DNA of 64,000 bases from the NCBI GenBank assembly GCA_014529385.2, contig CM043968.1, forward strand, positions 23,257,013 through 23,321,012, given 5' to 3'. The translations under genes and the position numbers were made by a program. Below the pieces are notes generated by a model, which saw nothing but the letters and a program-made list of their open reading frames with translations, was not told the origin of the DNA and made no database searches. The stretch's first letter is position 1, and every line of letters starts with the position of its first letter. Positions 10,741 to 20,331 of this stretch are shown here, one piece after another. This DNA comes from Adiantum capillus-veneris (Eukaryota; Streptophyta; Polypodiopsida; Polypodiales; Pteridaceae).

Positions 10741-11546
10741 GTGATGTGCCGCGTCCACTAGGAGAACCTCAGTCAAGAGACGATTTTTGGATATTGTCAA
10801 GAGGCTCGTCCTACCTTTGCTCGCGCTCCTTCCCTTTGCTTGACAGCTCCTTGCTTTCTTCTCTCTCTCCAGACGGCACTCTGCCTCCTTGCCGGGTCCT
10901 CTCAGGCTTGCCTCTACCCTCACCTTGCTCGACTGTTGCAATTGACGCTCCTCCCTGGCTGCCTCGTCGGCCCTTGCCTGCTTCTCCCGTCCCGACAGTT
11001 GACGCCTTTTTTTTATTTATTGACAGTGCTTTTTATTTCTTGCTTAACTTCCTATTGATAGTCTGCTTTTTCCAAGTGGCGATTCACACACACAACTCAT
11101 GGCTTGGCCTTCGAACTCCTCGGCATACACCGAAACCAAGGCAATGCTAAGCACATTCTTATTGACCAAGGCACTATTATCTCTAGCATCCTCACTGTCT
11201 CCATGTTATTAGCCATCGCCTGTCAACTAAAGCATGCTAATCGTAGTTTATCACATCAAAACATTTCGAATGGATGATCCTCCAAACAAGCAGCTTTGCA
11301 ATCACTTGAAGCACGCGACATCGATGATCTGAAGTGGGGACCCTCCCGACTCTCTCTTGGAATAATTTTGATAAAAAGTACTTTAAAAATTGATCTTCTT
11401 CTGGAAGTACACCGCCTTTGGTATACATTTCTTCTACTACCATGTCAAGCATATCTTTGCAATCACGATGATTCCGCCTGAGGATTAACAGTATCCAAAA
11501 ATCGTCTCTTGACTGAGGTTCTCCTAGTGGACACGGCACATACGAC
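10741..11546. repeat. Fold-back at the end of the third-family element
   Basis: The sequence 10741-10799 recurs in reverse complement at about 11486-11546 with only a few mismatches (shared core CCACTAGGAGAACCTCAG). Between the arms lie an inverted LTR fragment and an unclassified stretch. The plus-strand reading (GEPQSRDDFWIL) at the left arm continues on the minus strand at the right arm (frame 11548-11237). The internal sequence of the element therefore switches strand here. This looks like a strand-switch or inversion joint rather than a normal 3' end. Confidence 0.65.
10801..11025 (-). repeat. Inverted partial LTR of third family
   Basis: The reverse complement of 10801-11025 equals the first 222 or so bp of the LTR at 7103 (TGTC end at 11025). 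It is preceded, in its own orientation, by the family 3' tail (TAGGAAGTTAAGC at about 11042-11054). It is truncated at 10801, inside the LTR. Frames that cross this piece, such as 10692-11150, are chimeric and not genes. Confidence 0.8.
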
Positions 11547-11655
11547 AACGTAAAAATGAGCTCTATTTCACTCTATGATTATAATGAAGATCCTTTTGGG
11601 ACACTTTTTCTATTCCCATAGATGTACTTTTTTAAATTAATGGTGTGGCTTTTGA

Positions 11656-11756
11656 AGTGCAATTTTCATGTATTCAAGGAGCTACTTATTGGCTATTTGT
11701 ACAAATTCACATCTTTGCACATCAAATTAGAAGAGTATAGCTATGTACACATTGAG
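11656..11756 (+). pseudogene. Fragment of possible SET-domain exon, copy 1
   Basis: This 101-bp segment matches 39287-39340 joined to 39599-39653, with an internal deletion of roughly 260 bp. It ends ATTGAG directly before a chromovirus LTR, exactly as in the second copy. In the frame that works in copy 2 it reads KFTSLHIKLEEYSYVHIE. Alone it would not be recognisable; the label rests on copy 2, where the downstream exon end (GEELFADYEF) is kept. Confidence 0.4.
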
Positions 11757-13270
11757 TGTCATCAAATATCTAATATCTAACCAACCCAAATTATTTTCTC
11801 ATATTAAACTGATCATTTAATATGGGATAATAAACGTTAGGATATAGACATGTGCTTACGGATCTATCTCAACACGGGGCCAATGGTAAAGGGTCCCAAA
11901 TGAGAGATGGTATGTCAAAGAGCAAGGTTAACTAATGAAGCTTAAAATACCTTAGAGTTAGCTTCATTAAAGACCTCCAATGGTTAGTGTTAAAAGTCCT
12001 TTGACCTTAAGCAAGCTAGGGCTGAGCTTGAGGCGGGAACCCGACCTAAACTTAAGCAAGCTAGGGCTATGCTTGAGGTGGGAACCTTAAGCAAGCTAGG
12101 GCTATGCTTGAGGTGGGAACCCGACCTAAACTTAAGCAAGCTAGGGTTGTGCTTGAGGTGGGAACCCGACCTAAACTTAAACAAGCTAGGGCTGTGCTTA
12201 AGGTGGGAACTCCACCTAAGGTGCTTGTCATGCTTGATGACTAAGGTACTTGAGGTACTTGTCACATTTAATGAGGAAGTTGCTTCAGAAGCTTCCTATG
12301 CATGGGGAGCTAGATGCTTGAGTCAAAAAGAGAACCTACACACTTAATGAGGAAAGTTGCTTAAGAAACTTCCTATGCATAAAGATCTCAAAGTTAGGGG
12401 AATTTTAAAAGAGCACATGAGACACATGTCAGACTTTCACTAAGCTTAACCACATGGTGTGCTTGAATGCTATTGGTTGGGCTAAAGAGGGGTCCAATGA
12501 GCTTCAACTTCCATCTAACAAATATCTATATATTTTCAAGCTCTCTCTCTCTCTAAGGGGTAAGGAGGACACTTGTCAAAAGACTACCCATGTGCTTGAC
12601 TGCATGCTGCATGTGATTGGCTAAGGGGAGAGGGGTCCAATGGGCTTGTAGCATGAAGAAATTTCGCCCAAAGCAAGGAAGGGGGGTGCTAGGGGGATAC
12701 ACTCTACATACACACTCATTTGCAAGGCCATTCTCTCTTGGTGAAAGTTGAGCAACACCACCTCCTTCTCCAAGCTTGTGAGAGTGAAAGCCTACACCAA
12801 CACTCTTGGCTATGGAATGCAAATCCAACCAAGAGCCATGCTTCAATGCTTAGGCTTTCCATCTTCTCCATCTCCATTACTATGCTATTATGTATGCTAG
12901 AAAGAAGAGTAATGATAAGTGAGGAACTATTTCTTTCTCCTATGGAATGTTTCTTCTTCATCTTCCCTATCCTCATTCCCCGCTAGCTCTTTCCACCTTT
13001 GAAGGTGTTTGAGGCCTTGGGCTGAGGCTTGGGATAGTTAATGCTTTCTACACATTTATGTTATGCTTGTGATGCATGAAGCTTTCCATCTTCATTGCAT
13101 CACGTAGGTCACAAGGAACACAAAGATTGAATTGTACCAAGTCTCTCTTGATAGGAGAAACTATAATACAAATGCCTACAAGTTTATGTTATGATTGTGA
13201 TGCACGAAGCTTTCCATCTTGATTGCATCATGTAGGTCACAAGGAACACAAAGATTTTATTGTACCAAGT
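11757..13270 (+). repeat. 5' LTR of chromovirus B, first part
   Basis: It starts TGTCATCAAATATCTAATATC after TTGAG and is interrupted at 13270 by the 19-kb gypsy element. The remainder resumes at 32351 and ends in ATTACA at 32614, giving about 1778 bp in total. The five-unit minisatellite at 12003-12215 has the same internal arrangement as that in 37963-38175, which identifies these two as the LTR pair of one element. Bases 13266-13270 (CAAGT) are the target duplication of the inserted element. Confidence 0.85.
12003..12215 (+). repeat. LTR minisatellite, 5 units
   Basis: Units of about 46 bp with the core AAGCAAGCTAGGGCTGTGCT and GAGGTGGGAACCCGACCT are repeated about five times, one junction being shortened. 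The parallel LTRs carry five units (37963-38175) and three units (39912-40045), so copy number varies within the family. Open frames through it on the minus strand (repeated SLGRVPTSST) are a by-product. Confidence 0.85.
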
Positions 13271-14212
13271 TGTTGAGCCAGCAGAGGATCACACCCACAT
13301 TTTTTGCTCACACCCATCATTTTGTAACCATTGATTGTAATAAATGTCTTTCCGACATTAATTTTGATTTGAGCCATTCATTAAGTAACGGGACTCGATT
13401 GAGTTTCCAGCTTGTAATCCCGAAGTAATTTCACCTGTTGATGTAAATAATTAGAGATGTTCTCACCTCCAAGGCTGAGGTATATAAGCCAAAGTTTTGT
13501 AACCTAAGGGAGATTCAATTATTAATCAAAGTGAGTTTTTGAGCGCCGTGACTGTGTCTGAGAGAGAGAGAGAGAGAGAAAGAGAGTCTTATCTTCTTGC
13601 TACGCGAGCTACGGGGCCGCCATTGGAGAAGCGACGCCGCCATTGTGTTAGCAACGGTGAGAGCTACGCACAGATACCAAGAGTGCGCGCTATCGGCTTC
13701 TACGTGTGGTAAGTTCCTACGAGCTTTGGTGTGAGTTTTCTTCCGACTCGTGTGTCGGAATAGAGCGTGCAGCATATCTATAGAACCACGACGAGTAGAG
13801 TTACGCATTAGTACCATCGGGGTCAAGTTTCGGTCACCTGTATTTTTCGGCCTGTCTTCATACGCGTTTGCCGCACGGAGTGGTTATAGGTTGATTTTGC
13901 AGTTCAAGTCTTTAGGGTGTCGTTCTTACCTAGTGTATAGACTTCCCCTTGAGTTTGAGATCGATTCAATGATTCTAGATCCTGTTTCGTTTAGCATTCG
14001 TTCGTAGTACGGATTTCAGTCACTTGCGTATTTTAGAACTTAGATTTGATTTCCTTAGTAGTGATTGTCATTAGAAGGTCGAGTACGTGATTTGACACCC
14101 ACCTAGTTGTTTCCATGCGCCTGCGGGTCAAGCTCCGTCCTCGTCTGACAAATTCTGTTGTTGGTTGAGTTCTCGCTATTTAGCTTCCGCTAGCGGCGTA
14201 ACCGCCTTAACA
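13271..14212 (+). repeat. 5' LTR of 19-kb element
   Basis: 942 bp, TGTTGAGCC to CCTTAACA, matching 31402-32345. It contains a TATA box at 13481, a GA microsatellite at about 13558-13582 (two bases longer in the 3' LTR), and a conserved 3' end around CGCCTGCGGGTCAAGCTCCG. That 3' end is recognisable, reverse-complemented, in the diverged solo LTR at 38198. Confidence 0.95.
13481..13488 (+). promoter_or_regulatory. TATA box of 5' LTR
   Basis: TATATAAG follows GGCTGAGG, about 210 bp into the LTR, and is preserved at 31612 in the 3' LTR. It is the best candidate core promoter of the element; the transcript would start about 30 bp downstream, defining U3/R. Confidence 0.65.
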
Positions 14213-14214
14213 TT

Positions 14215-14232
14215 TGGCGCCGCTGCCGGGGA
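14215..14232 (+). other. Primer binding site, tRNA-Asp
   Basis: TGGCGCCGCTGCCGGGGA starts two bases after the LTR. It is complementary to the 3' end of plant tRNA-Asp (GTC), including CCA, with one mismatch as I recall that tRNA. It would prime minus-strand cDNA synthesis. Confidence 0.85.
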
Positions 14233-14752
14233 TGAGAGCCCTAAGTAGGTGACCTTAGACTAATCCTACGAGGTGAGTCGTATAAACTACTTTGTATACT
14301 TTAGTTAGAAAAGATCTAGGAGTGGTGGACTCCGAAGGTCTCGAGAGATACTAGGAAGTGGGGTATTCCTGGGTCTTCCGTGTTGACAGTATTTTTAGTT
14401 TAGCGTAGATTAGATTGTTTTTGATGGTGTTTAAGTGGTTGTTGACATAAAAAGCATTTGCTACTTCTTGTGTGGTAGTAAATCTCTTTATATTTTCAAT
14501 TGCAAAAAATCCATTTTATGATTAGAAGTAGCTTAGGTAGGGCCTGATTTGATCCTGATCTAGAGCTATCAATTGGTGTTCTATTTGCTTGATGTGTTTG
14601 ATTGCATGTTAGATCACTGAAAAAGTCGCTTTGGTAGTGAAATATGCAATAAACAAAGTTCAGAAAAATTTTCTGTGTATCTGATTGTTGCTGAGCACTT
14701 AAAAGAGCTATTGGAAGAGTTCTATGCTGAAAAACTGGAAATCTGCAACTTT

Positions 14753-15474
14753 AGACATCATACGCGTATGATGTCTTAGGACCTAAACAGAGACTAAAAT
14801 TGAAAATTTGACATTGCCAGAGTGTTTAGAAGGGGGGTTTTACCCTAAGATCAACTTAAAACAAGAACATTAACACTCAAAGAAACCCAAAAAGACAAGT
14901 CGGAGTCCAAGAAACGCAAAGAATAGGAAATTTTGGATTCAAATCTTGTTTTTACATTCAAACCTGACAAAAACACTTGAAACTCAATTATAAACATTGG
15001 AGAAGGCTTAAAACCAAAAATAGTCAAAATCTGGGACAAAAGACATCATACGCGTATAATGTCTTTTGGCACATCCACTGCTTAATTTTGATATCTGACC
15101 TGACAAGATTGTTACAGGCACTGTAGGAAGCATAAATATCAAGTTTGGACCCAAATTGATGAAAAAGACATCATACGCGTATGATGTCTTTGACCTAATT
15201 TTGGACATATTTTGATACTTTGCTAACACAGATCCATTGTAATAGCTGTCTAGAGGTTATATTTCAAGTTTCATCCCATTTGGATCACAATTGACCCAAA
15301 AAACAAGTCAAAAGCGGAAAATTGCCAAGAAAAGCCTAAATTAGCCATAACTTGCTCAAACAGAGTTCAAACTGAATTTTGTGAGTGAACAGAGCATAAA
15401 GGGGCCACTGAGAGTGAGCATAACCAAAATAGTCAAAATCTGTGAAAAAAAGACATCATACGCGTATAATGTCT
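14753..15474 (+). repeat. Four 24-bp palindromes in the leader
   Basis: The half-site AGACATCATACG joined to its reverse complement occurs at 14753-14776, 15041-15064, 15166-15189 and 15451-15474. The first and third are perfect dyads. The second and fourth have one change (TATAAT for TATGAT). Intervals are 288, 125 and 285 bp. The text between them is poorly conserved. Runs of A before and T after extend several dyads. They lie between the primer site and the gag start, so they are in the leader RNA. Confidence 0.95.
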
Positions 15475-15642
15475 TTTTCAGCATAACTGCGACAAAATTC
15501 TCACTTGATGAAACAGAAGTTGTCCAACTGACAAGATTAAACAATTGACCAAGTATCAGTCAGTTTGGATCAATTCTGACCACAAAAACTTGGGGAAAAC
15601 AAATTGCCGAGACGGAAAAGTTACAGTCCTTTAGGGGAATTT

Positions 15643-18600
15643 ATGAATTTGAGATCGCGCAGGAATCTCCGGAATAATCAACCAAAACAAGGGGAACCAG
15701 CAAGTGTCATATCAACCGAAGGAAGTGTAAACCAAAGTTGGGTGCAACCATTAGAGCCGATCTTTGAAGGAAGTGTTTCTGATACTTCTTCAGAGAGGTC
15801 TTACGAGATTTTCACTGAACACTCGAACAGGAACAACAGAGAAAATATGGCAGCAGGATCATCAAACCCTTCCGCCACCATGAAGCTATTGTTCATAAAA
15901 TACCAGTACGACAATGAGCAAGGTGCCAAGATCTACAAAGATGGAATGGACCGCTATTGTGTAAAGATAGAAGATAGACCTAGTGAGTTCAAGGACTTAG
16001 TGCCTGTGAGCTATAGCGGAGATAGATATCTAGATGACGAGGGTACCATGTACTTGGTAGTCCTAAACCCTAACATTGTGGACAAGTGGGGATTGATGGG
16101 CACCAAAGCCAAAATAGATGAAGAACTCGAGGAGAAAGCACCAATAATGAACTTCCCTAATGCGAGGTTAAGAAGAGAGAATGAAACTACAAGGATCAAC
16201 ACTGATAACATCTATGTGGGGCTATACAAATATAATAATGGGGAGCAAGATCTCTATTATAGATGTGAAGAACCCTACACCGGAGAGTTGACAGACAAAA
16301 AAAGACTCTATGTCTTTACCTACACAGAGGGATCGGAAGTGAAAATTGCCGCTTACGATAAGTATGGCAGGCAATACTCAACAATGGGCAAGAAAGAATT
16401 AGAAGGATATACATACTTTGGGGGACCACTACATCAGTATTATGTTACTTCTAGCTCACATAGACCAGCACCAACAACTGGAGTGCAAAACTCAATGACA
16501 ACAGGAGGACAAAGAACTCAGGTTGCTGACTCTTTCAGTCAACCTTGGGACTCGAAGCTCGGACCAATGGGATCATTACATTCCAGAGAGTCAATGGAGA
16601 CGAATCGAGGTAGTGCAGTTCCAATCCCCACCTATACCACTCCAGGTCCAAGGTTTGAAGCGGAACCATCACATTTACCTCCCAGTAGTAGATTCAGGGT
16701 AGAGGAACCGACAAGGGTAACCCATGAAGTCCATGATGCTAGAGAAAGCTTTAGCCGAGACACAGGAGCAATGAGATTGGTAGCAGATCATAGACGTATG
16801 AGACCATCTCAAGTAGCCAAGTGTATGCCAAAGAAGTATGGTGGTTCAGGAGATCCGTATGCACATGTGTCACTCTTTAAGCAAGTCTTAAGAGCTGAGC
16901 AGATAACAGATTTCCATACACAATACGAGGGATTTGGTCTTACTCTAGAAGGTACTGCATTGACATGGTTTCAACCAATGAACATAGGGGGATTCCATGA
17001 CATTGACCATTTGCTAAGAGAGTTTGCTGAGGAATTCTCAAAACGAGGGATTAAGCACAATACGGTCTCACAAATATATGCTTTTAAACAGAGAGAACAC
17101 GAAAAAGTGAAGGAAGCTTTACTTCGCTTCAAACAATACATTGAGAGATGTCCAATACGTGAACGACCACAAGATGACAGACTATCTGTTCTCTTTATTG
17201 AGGGACTGAGGAACGACACTCTCAAGAAGGGCTTGCACTTGAAAGCTTGTACAAGTTTCGAGCAAGTAACGAGAGAGGCATTGTACTTAGTGGATAACTG
17301 TACGGTTTATGGAGAGGCATTGTACTTAGTGGATAACTGTACGATTTATGGAGAGGTGTCAGCGGATACAAATTTTGCATCCAGTAGCTCCTCCTCCGTA
17401 GCGAGCGAGACTACCACTAAAAAGAATGTTCAAACAACAACCATGCCAAATGTAGAGCAAATGATAGAAGATGCTCTAAAAAGGATGGCACCATACCAAA
17501 AACCATTGCCAAAAACACTGAAATGGTGTGCTATTGAACAAAAATGGACAAATCATCCAACAGAGGAGTGCTATTACAACAAAGGGTATGTAAGGGAGCG
17601 CCAGTATGCACCTCCTGCTCAATTAGCACCACCTCAGATACATCCAGTACCTCGATACCCAACGGGAAATGTACCAGGACCTATGGGGATAGAAAGACCG
17701 CAACCGGTATTGAGACAACAACCACCTTTACCAGGAGCAAGACCAGTGGGCATTAGATATGCACCAACCTTAGAGAATCAGGAAGAACAAGCCTTAGTGC
17801 CTGTTCAAGCCTATTATGAAGAATCTGGTGCACACATGTCTCCAACTATGTATTACCCACCAGAAGAACCCAAACAACCAGAACCATGGGGCATGATTGG
17901 GAATGTTGGAATACCAACAATTACAAGTGCTTCTGATGAAGAGAGATACAATTTGGACGCAAGAACATTGATGTTCATAGCTCATGGAGGGTTAACAGGA
18001 CAAAGACCATCCTATCCACAAAGGACGAATCAAATGGGACCAAGACCAGCACTAGGACCCTGTTACAAGTGTGGAGGTGACCATCTGATGAATGTTTGCC
18101 CACATACGGAAATCATTAGAATTAACGCTTATTGCACTGAGTGTGGGGTTACTCACTTCATTGAGGATTGTTCAAAGAATCCAAACAAAGTGCAAAAGAC
18201 GACATTGAATATGCTAGAAACTATTCCTACCAGCAGTGGTTCTGAAAATGAAACTTTGATACCAACGCAAGTTGTTACTAGAGCTCAAGCTAAGAAAACC
18301 ACTAGAGAACCTGAGAATGGAAAGTTAGCGACTGAAGTGGTTAGTCAAGGACCGCGGAGTCAGAAAAACACATGGAAAGCTAGAAAAGCACGCATGAAGT
18401 TGAGAAAAGAACGTGAAGACGCTATTCTAGCTGAGGAACTAAAGCAAACTAAAGCTAGATTAGAAAAACTTGAGAGTCAAAACGGGAAACGAGAGATGAG
18501 CCCGGAAAGAACGAAACAAAAGAGTATCAAAGAAACAATGAGCTTAAGCTCAGGGGGATCAGTGCTAGTCGACAAAGTACACGAACCATTGGACGCACTG

Positions 18601-20331
18601 ATGAGAGCTTACGAAGCTAGGTTAAAGAACAACCAAACACAAGAACAGAGGTGGATGACATACCCAAACGCGGAATTCGAAAAGCAGAGACTTGAAATGT
18701 GCCAGAGAATGATCGAGACTGCACAAGCCTTATTAGAACCACCAAAAGAAACAATGAATTGTGGGAAGGAAAACCCAATTCAGCAAGAGACTATCATTTC
18801 ACGGGTAGCTGAAAAGACTCCCAGTGCACAAAAGCCTGAAAATACACAAAAGGATGACCGCATAGTATTGAACACAACCGATCAGGAGATAGAGAGTTTT
18901 CATCCAGTCATACAGAGGATTTACGGAAAAGATGAGGATTACAATGAATTTTGGAAACAAGTGAGAGAGGCAAACTTTGCAAACGAGCTAATTTGCCAAG
19001 CTAATCAGACAAATTGGGAAAAGGACATCAGGAATCCTCCCATAGTGGAATTTGAGGCAGGATCTCAAGTGGACTTGGATCTGCAATCTTACTGGGGAGA
19101 TGGGGGCTCTGTTAGAACAATGGAGAGCAAACCTCATTCACTGAAAACCTTACCTTCATACTTAGGAGAGTATGAAGCAAAATCCGAGATTAGAGCACTT
19201 CCCTCACGAAAAATCTCATCAGAAAAAGTCATGGACTCGCAAGGATTGATAGAGATTGTGTCAACACCAGTGACATGCACTATCACTCTAGCTGAGCTTT
19301 TGAGGCTAAGACCAAATATGTGGACCACTGTAGGAAAATGCTTGGAGAAATTCGGAATAAAAGATCCAACATCGAGATTGCAAGAGAGCATAGAGGAGCT
19401 GAGCAAGCCACAAAAGAACGCTAAGCCTGTACCCTTAAACAAGGTCGGAGAGTATTGCGAAGGTGAAGAGGGGAATACAACCTTACCAGTTGATTTCCAA
19501 GGAGTGAAGACGATGGCAATACTAGACAGCGGAGCTGGGGTAGCCATTGCTACAAAAGAAATCTGGAAAAAATGGGGGAAACCAGCAATAAGGAAGACTG
19601 GGTTGAAACTCCAATTAGCAGATGGACACATGGAGAAACCTATGGGGTTATTAGAGAAAGTTGTAGTGACTTCTTGCGGCATTGAATACGAACATACTTT
19701 TGCTATTGTCGATTTTGCCAAGGAGAATAACTATGATATCATATTGGGAAGACCATTCATGAGACAGTTGAAAATGGTCCAAGATTGGGGCTACGATCAC
19801 ATATACTTGAGAAATATGGAAACCACTACACGTGTGAACCTGAAAGACCATAGCTACAAAGATGTGAACCGAACACCGGTAGAGGAGTTTGATTCAGCTA
19901 CTTTGGCGGGATCCGAATTTCCAGCTTGGTTAGGTAAACCCAAGGAGTTATGGATGTGTGGAGCTTCGAAATGTGGAAGTCTGAAACGAGAAGAATGTGT
20001 TTTAGAAAGGGCTATCGAAGACGAAACTTATGTAGGAGAACCCTTTCCAGAGGACACGTTTGAACCATTAGAATGGACACACATTCTAGCAACCCTAGAT
20101 GTTTGTGCAATTCCGGATGGTCCCACAACGCAATTTTGCGACAAGGACGGGTACGACGTGGTTCCGTATTTCATGTTGAGAACTGTACTCGAAAAAGAAA
20201 CTGAAAAGAACGATACACTGGAAAAGAAGATGAAGAAGAGGTGTTTCACGACATTCCCAATCATCCAGAGTGGGGAAATGAAGCAGACAACGAGTCAACG
20301 GACAATTCAAGCGGAAACGAAGAAACTATAA
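15643..20331 (+). CDS. gag-pro: gag-protease polyprotein of 19-kb element
   Basis: I start at the ATG at 15643 (MNLRSRRN) because the relative at 41597 also opens with MNL; the frame is open a little further upstream. The product is 1562 aa. Residues from about 392 to 556 form the capsid-like Retrotrans_gag region (GLTLEGTALTWFQPM, FAEEFSKRG). A WCAIEQKWTNHPTEEC motif follows near 627. Two zinc knuckles, both CX2CX3HX4C (one base-codon shorter than the usual CX2CX4HX4C), lie near 807-844. A lysine-rich coiled coil follows at about 910-948. The retropepsin has AILDSGAG at about 1293 and IILGRPFM near 1367. A 39-bp in-frame duplication (17281-17358) repeats ALYLVDNCTVYGE. Uninterrupted. It overlaps the pol frame, which lies at -1. 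Self-cleavage, capsid formation and RNA packaging are the family roles. Confidence 0.9.
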   Translation: MNLRSRRNLRNNQPKQGEPASVISTEGSVNQSWVQPLEPIFEGSVSDTSSERSYEIFTEHSNRNNRENMAAGSSNPSATMKLLFIKYQYDNEQGAKIYKDGMDRYCVKIEDRPSEFKDLVPVSYSGDRYLDDEGTMYLVVLNPNIVDKWGLMGTKAKIDEELEEKAPIMNFPNARLRRENETTRINTDNIYVGLYKYNNGEQDLYYRCEEPYTGELTDKKRLYVFTYTEGSEVKIAAYDKYGRQYSTMGKKELEGYTYFGGPLHQYYVTSSSHRPAPTTGVQNSMTTGGQRTQVADSFSQPWDSKLGPMGSLHSRESMETNRGSAVPIPTYTTPGPRFEAEPSHLPPSSRFRVEEPTRVTHEVHDARESFSRDTGAMRLVADHRRMRPSQVAKCMPKKYGGSGDPYAHVSLFKQVLRAEQITDFHTQYEGFGLTLEGTALTWFQPMNIGGFHDIDHLLREFAEEFSKRGIKHNTVSQIYAFKQREHEKVKEALLRFKQYIERCPIRERPQDDRLSVLFIEGLRNDTLKKGLHLKACTSFEQVTREALYLVDNCTVYGEALYLVDNCTIYGEVSADTNFASSSSSSVASETTTKKNVQTTTMPNVEQMIEDALKRMAPYQKPLPKTLKWCAIEQKWTNHPTEECYYNKGYVRERQYAPPAQLAPPQIHPVPRYPTGNVPGPMGIERPQPVLRQQPPLPGARPVGIRYAPTLENQEEQALVPVQAYYEESGAHMSPTMYYPPEEPKQPEPWGMIGNVGIPTITSASDEERYNLDARTLMFIAHGGLTGQRPSYPQRTNQMGPRPALGPCYKCGGDHLMNVCPHTEIIRINAYCTECGVTHFIEDCSKNPNKVQKTTLNMLETIPTSSGSENETLIPTQVVTRAQAKKTTREPENGKLATEVVSQGPRSQKNTWKARKARMKLRKEREDAILAEELKQTKARLEKLESQNGKREMSPERTKQKSIKETMSLSSGGSVLVDKVHEPLDALMRAYEARLKNNQTQEQRWMTYPNAEFEKQRLEMCQRMIETAQALLEPPKETMNCGKENPIQQETIISRVAEKTPSAQKPENTQKDDRIVLNTTDQEIESFHPVIQRIYGKDEDYNEFWKQVREANFANELICQANQTNWEKDIRNPPIVEFEAGSQVDLDLQSYWGDGGSVRTMESKPHSLKTLPSYLGEYEAKSEIRALPSRKISSEKVMDSQGLIEIVSTPVTCTITLAELLRLRPNMWTTVGKCLEKFGIKDPTSRLQESIEELSKPQKNAKPVPLNKVGEYCEGEEGNTTLPVDFQGVKTMAILDSGAGVAIATKEIWKKWGKPAIRKTGLKLQLADGHMEKPMGLLEKVVVTSCGIEYEHTFAIVDFAKENNYDIILGRPFMRQLKMVQDWGYDHIYLRNMETTTRVNLKDHSYKDVNRTPVEEFDSATLAGSEFPAWLGKPKELWMCGASKCGSLKREECVLERAIEDETYVGEPFPEDTFEPLEWTHILATLDVCAIPDGPTTQFCDKDGYDVVPYFMLRTVLEKETEKNDTLEKKMKKRCFTTFPIIQSGEMKQTTSQRTIQAETKKL

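Noticed and set aside
10692-11150. 152-codon plus-strand frame
   Set aside because: It crosses the fold-back joint and reads an inverted LTR piece; chimeric.
11086-11240. Possible protease (NAKHILIDQGTIISS) in the third-family fold-back
   Set aside because: Only a loose D-Q-G-T match, with no second motif; too weak to annotate.
20241-20331. Classical -1 slippery heptamer in the gag-pro/pol overlap
   Set aside because: The pol frame is at -1, but I found no X XXY YYZ heptamer in phase, so the expression mechanism is left open.
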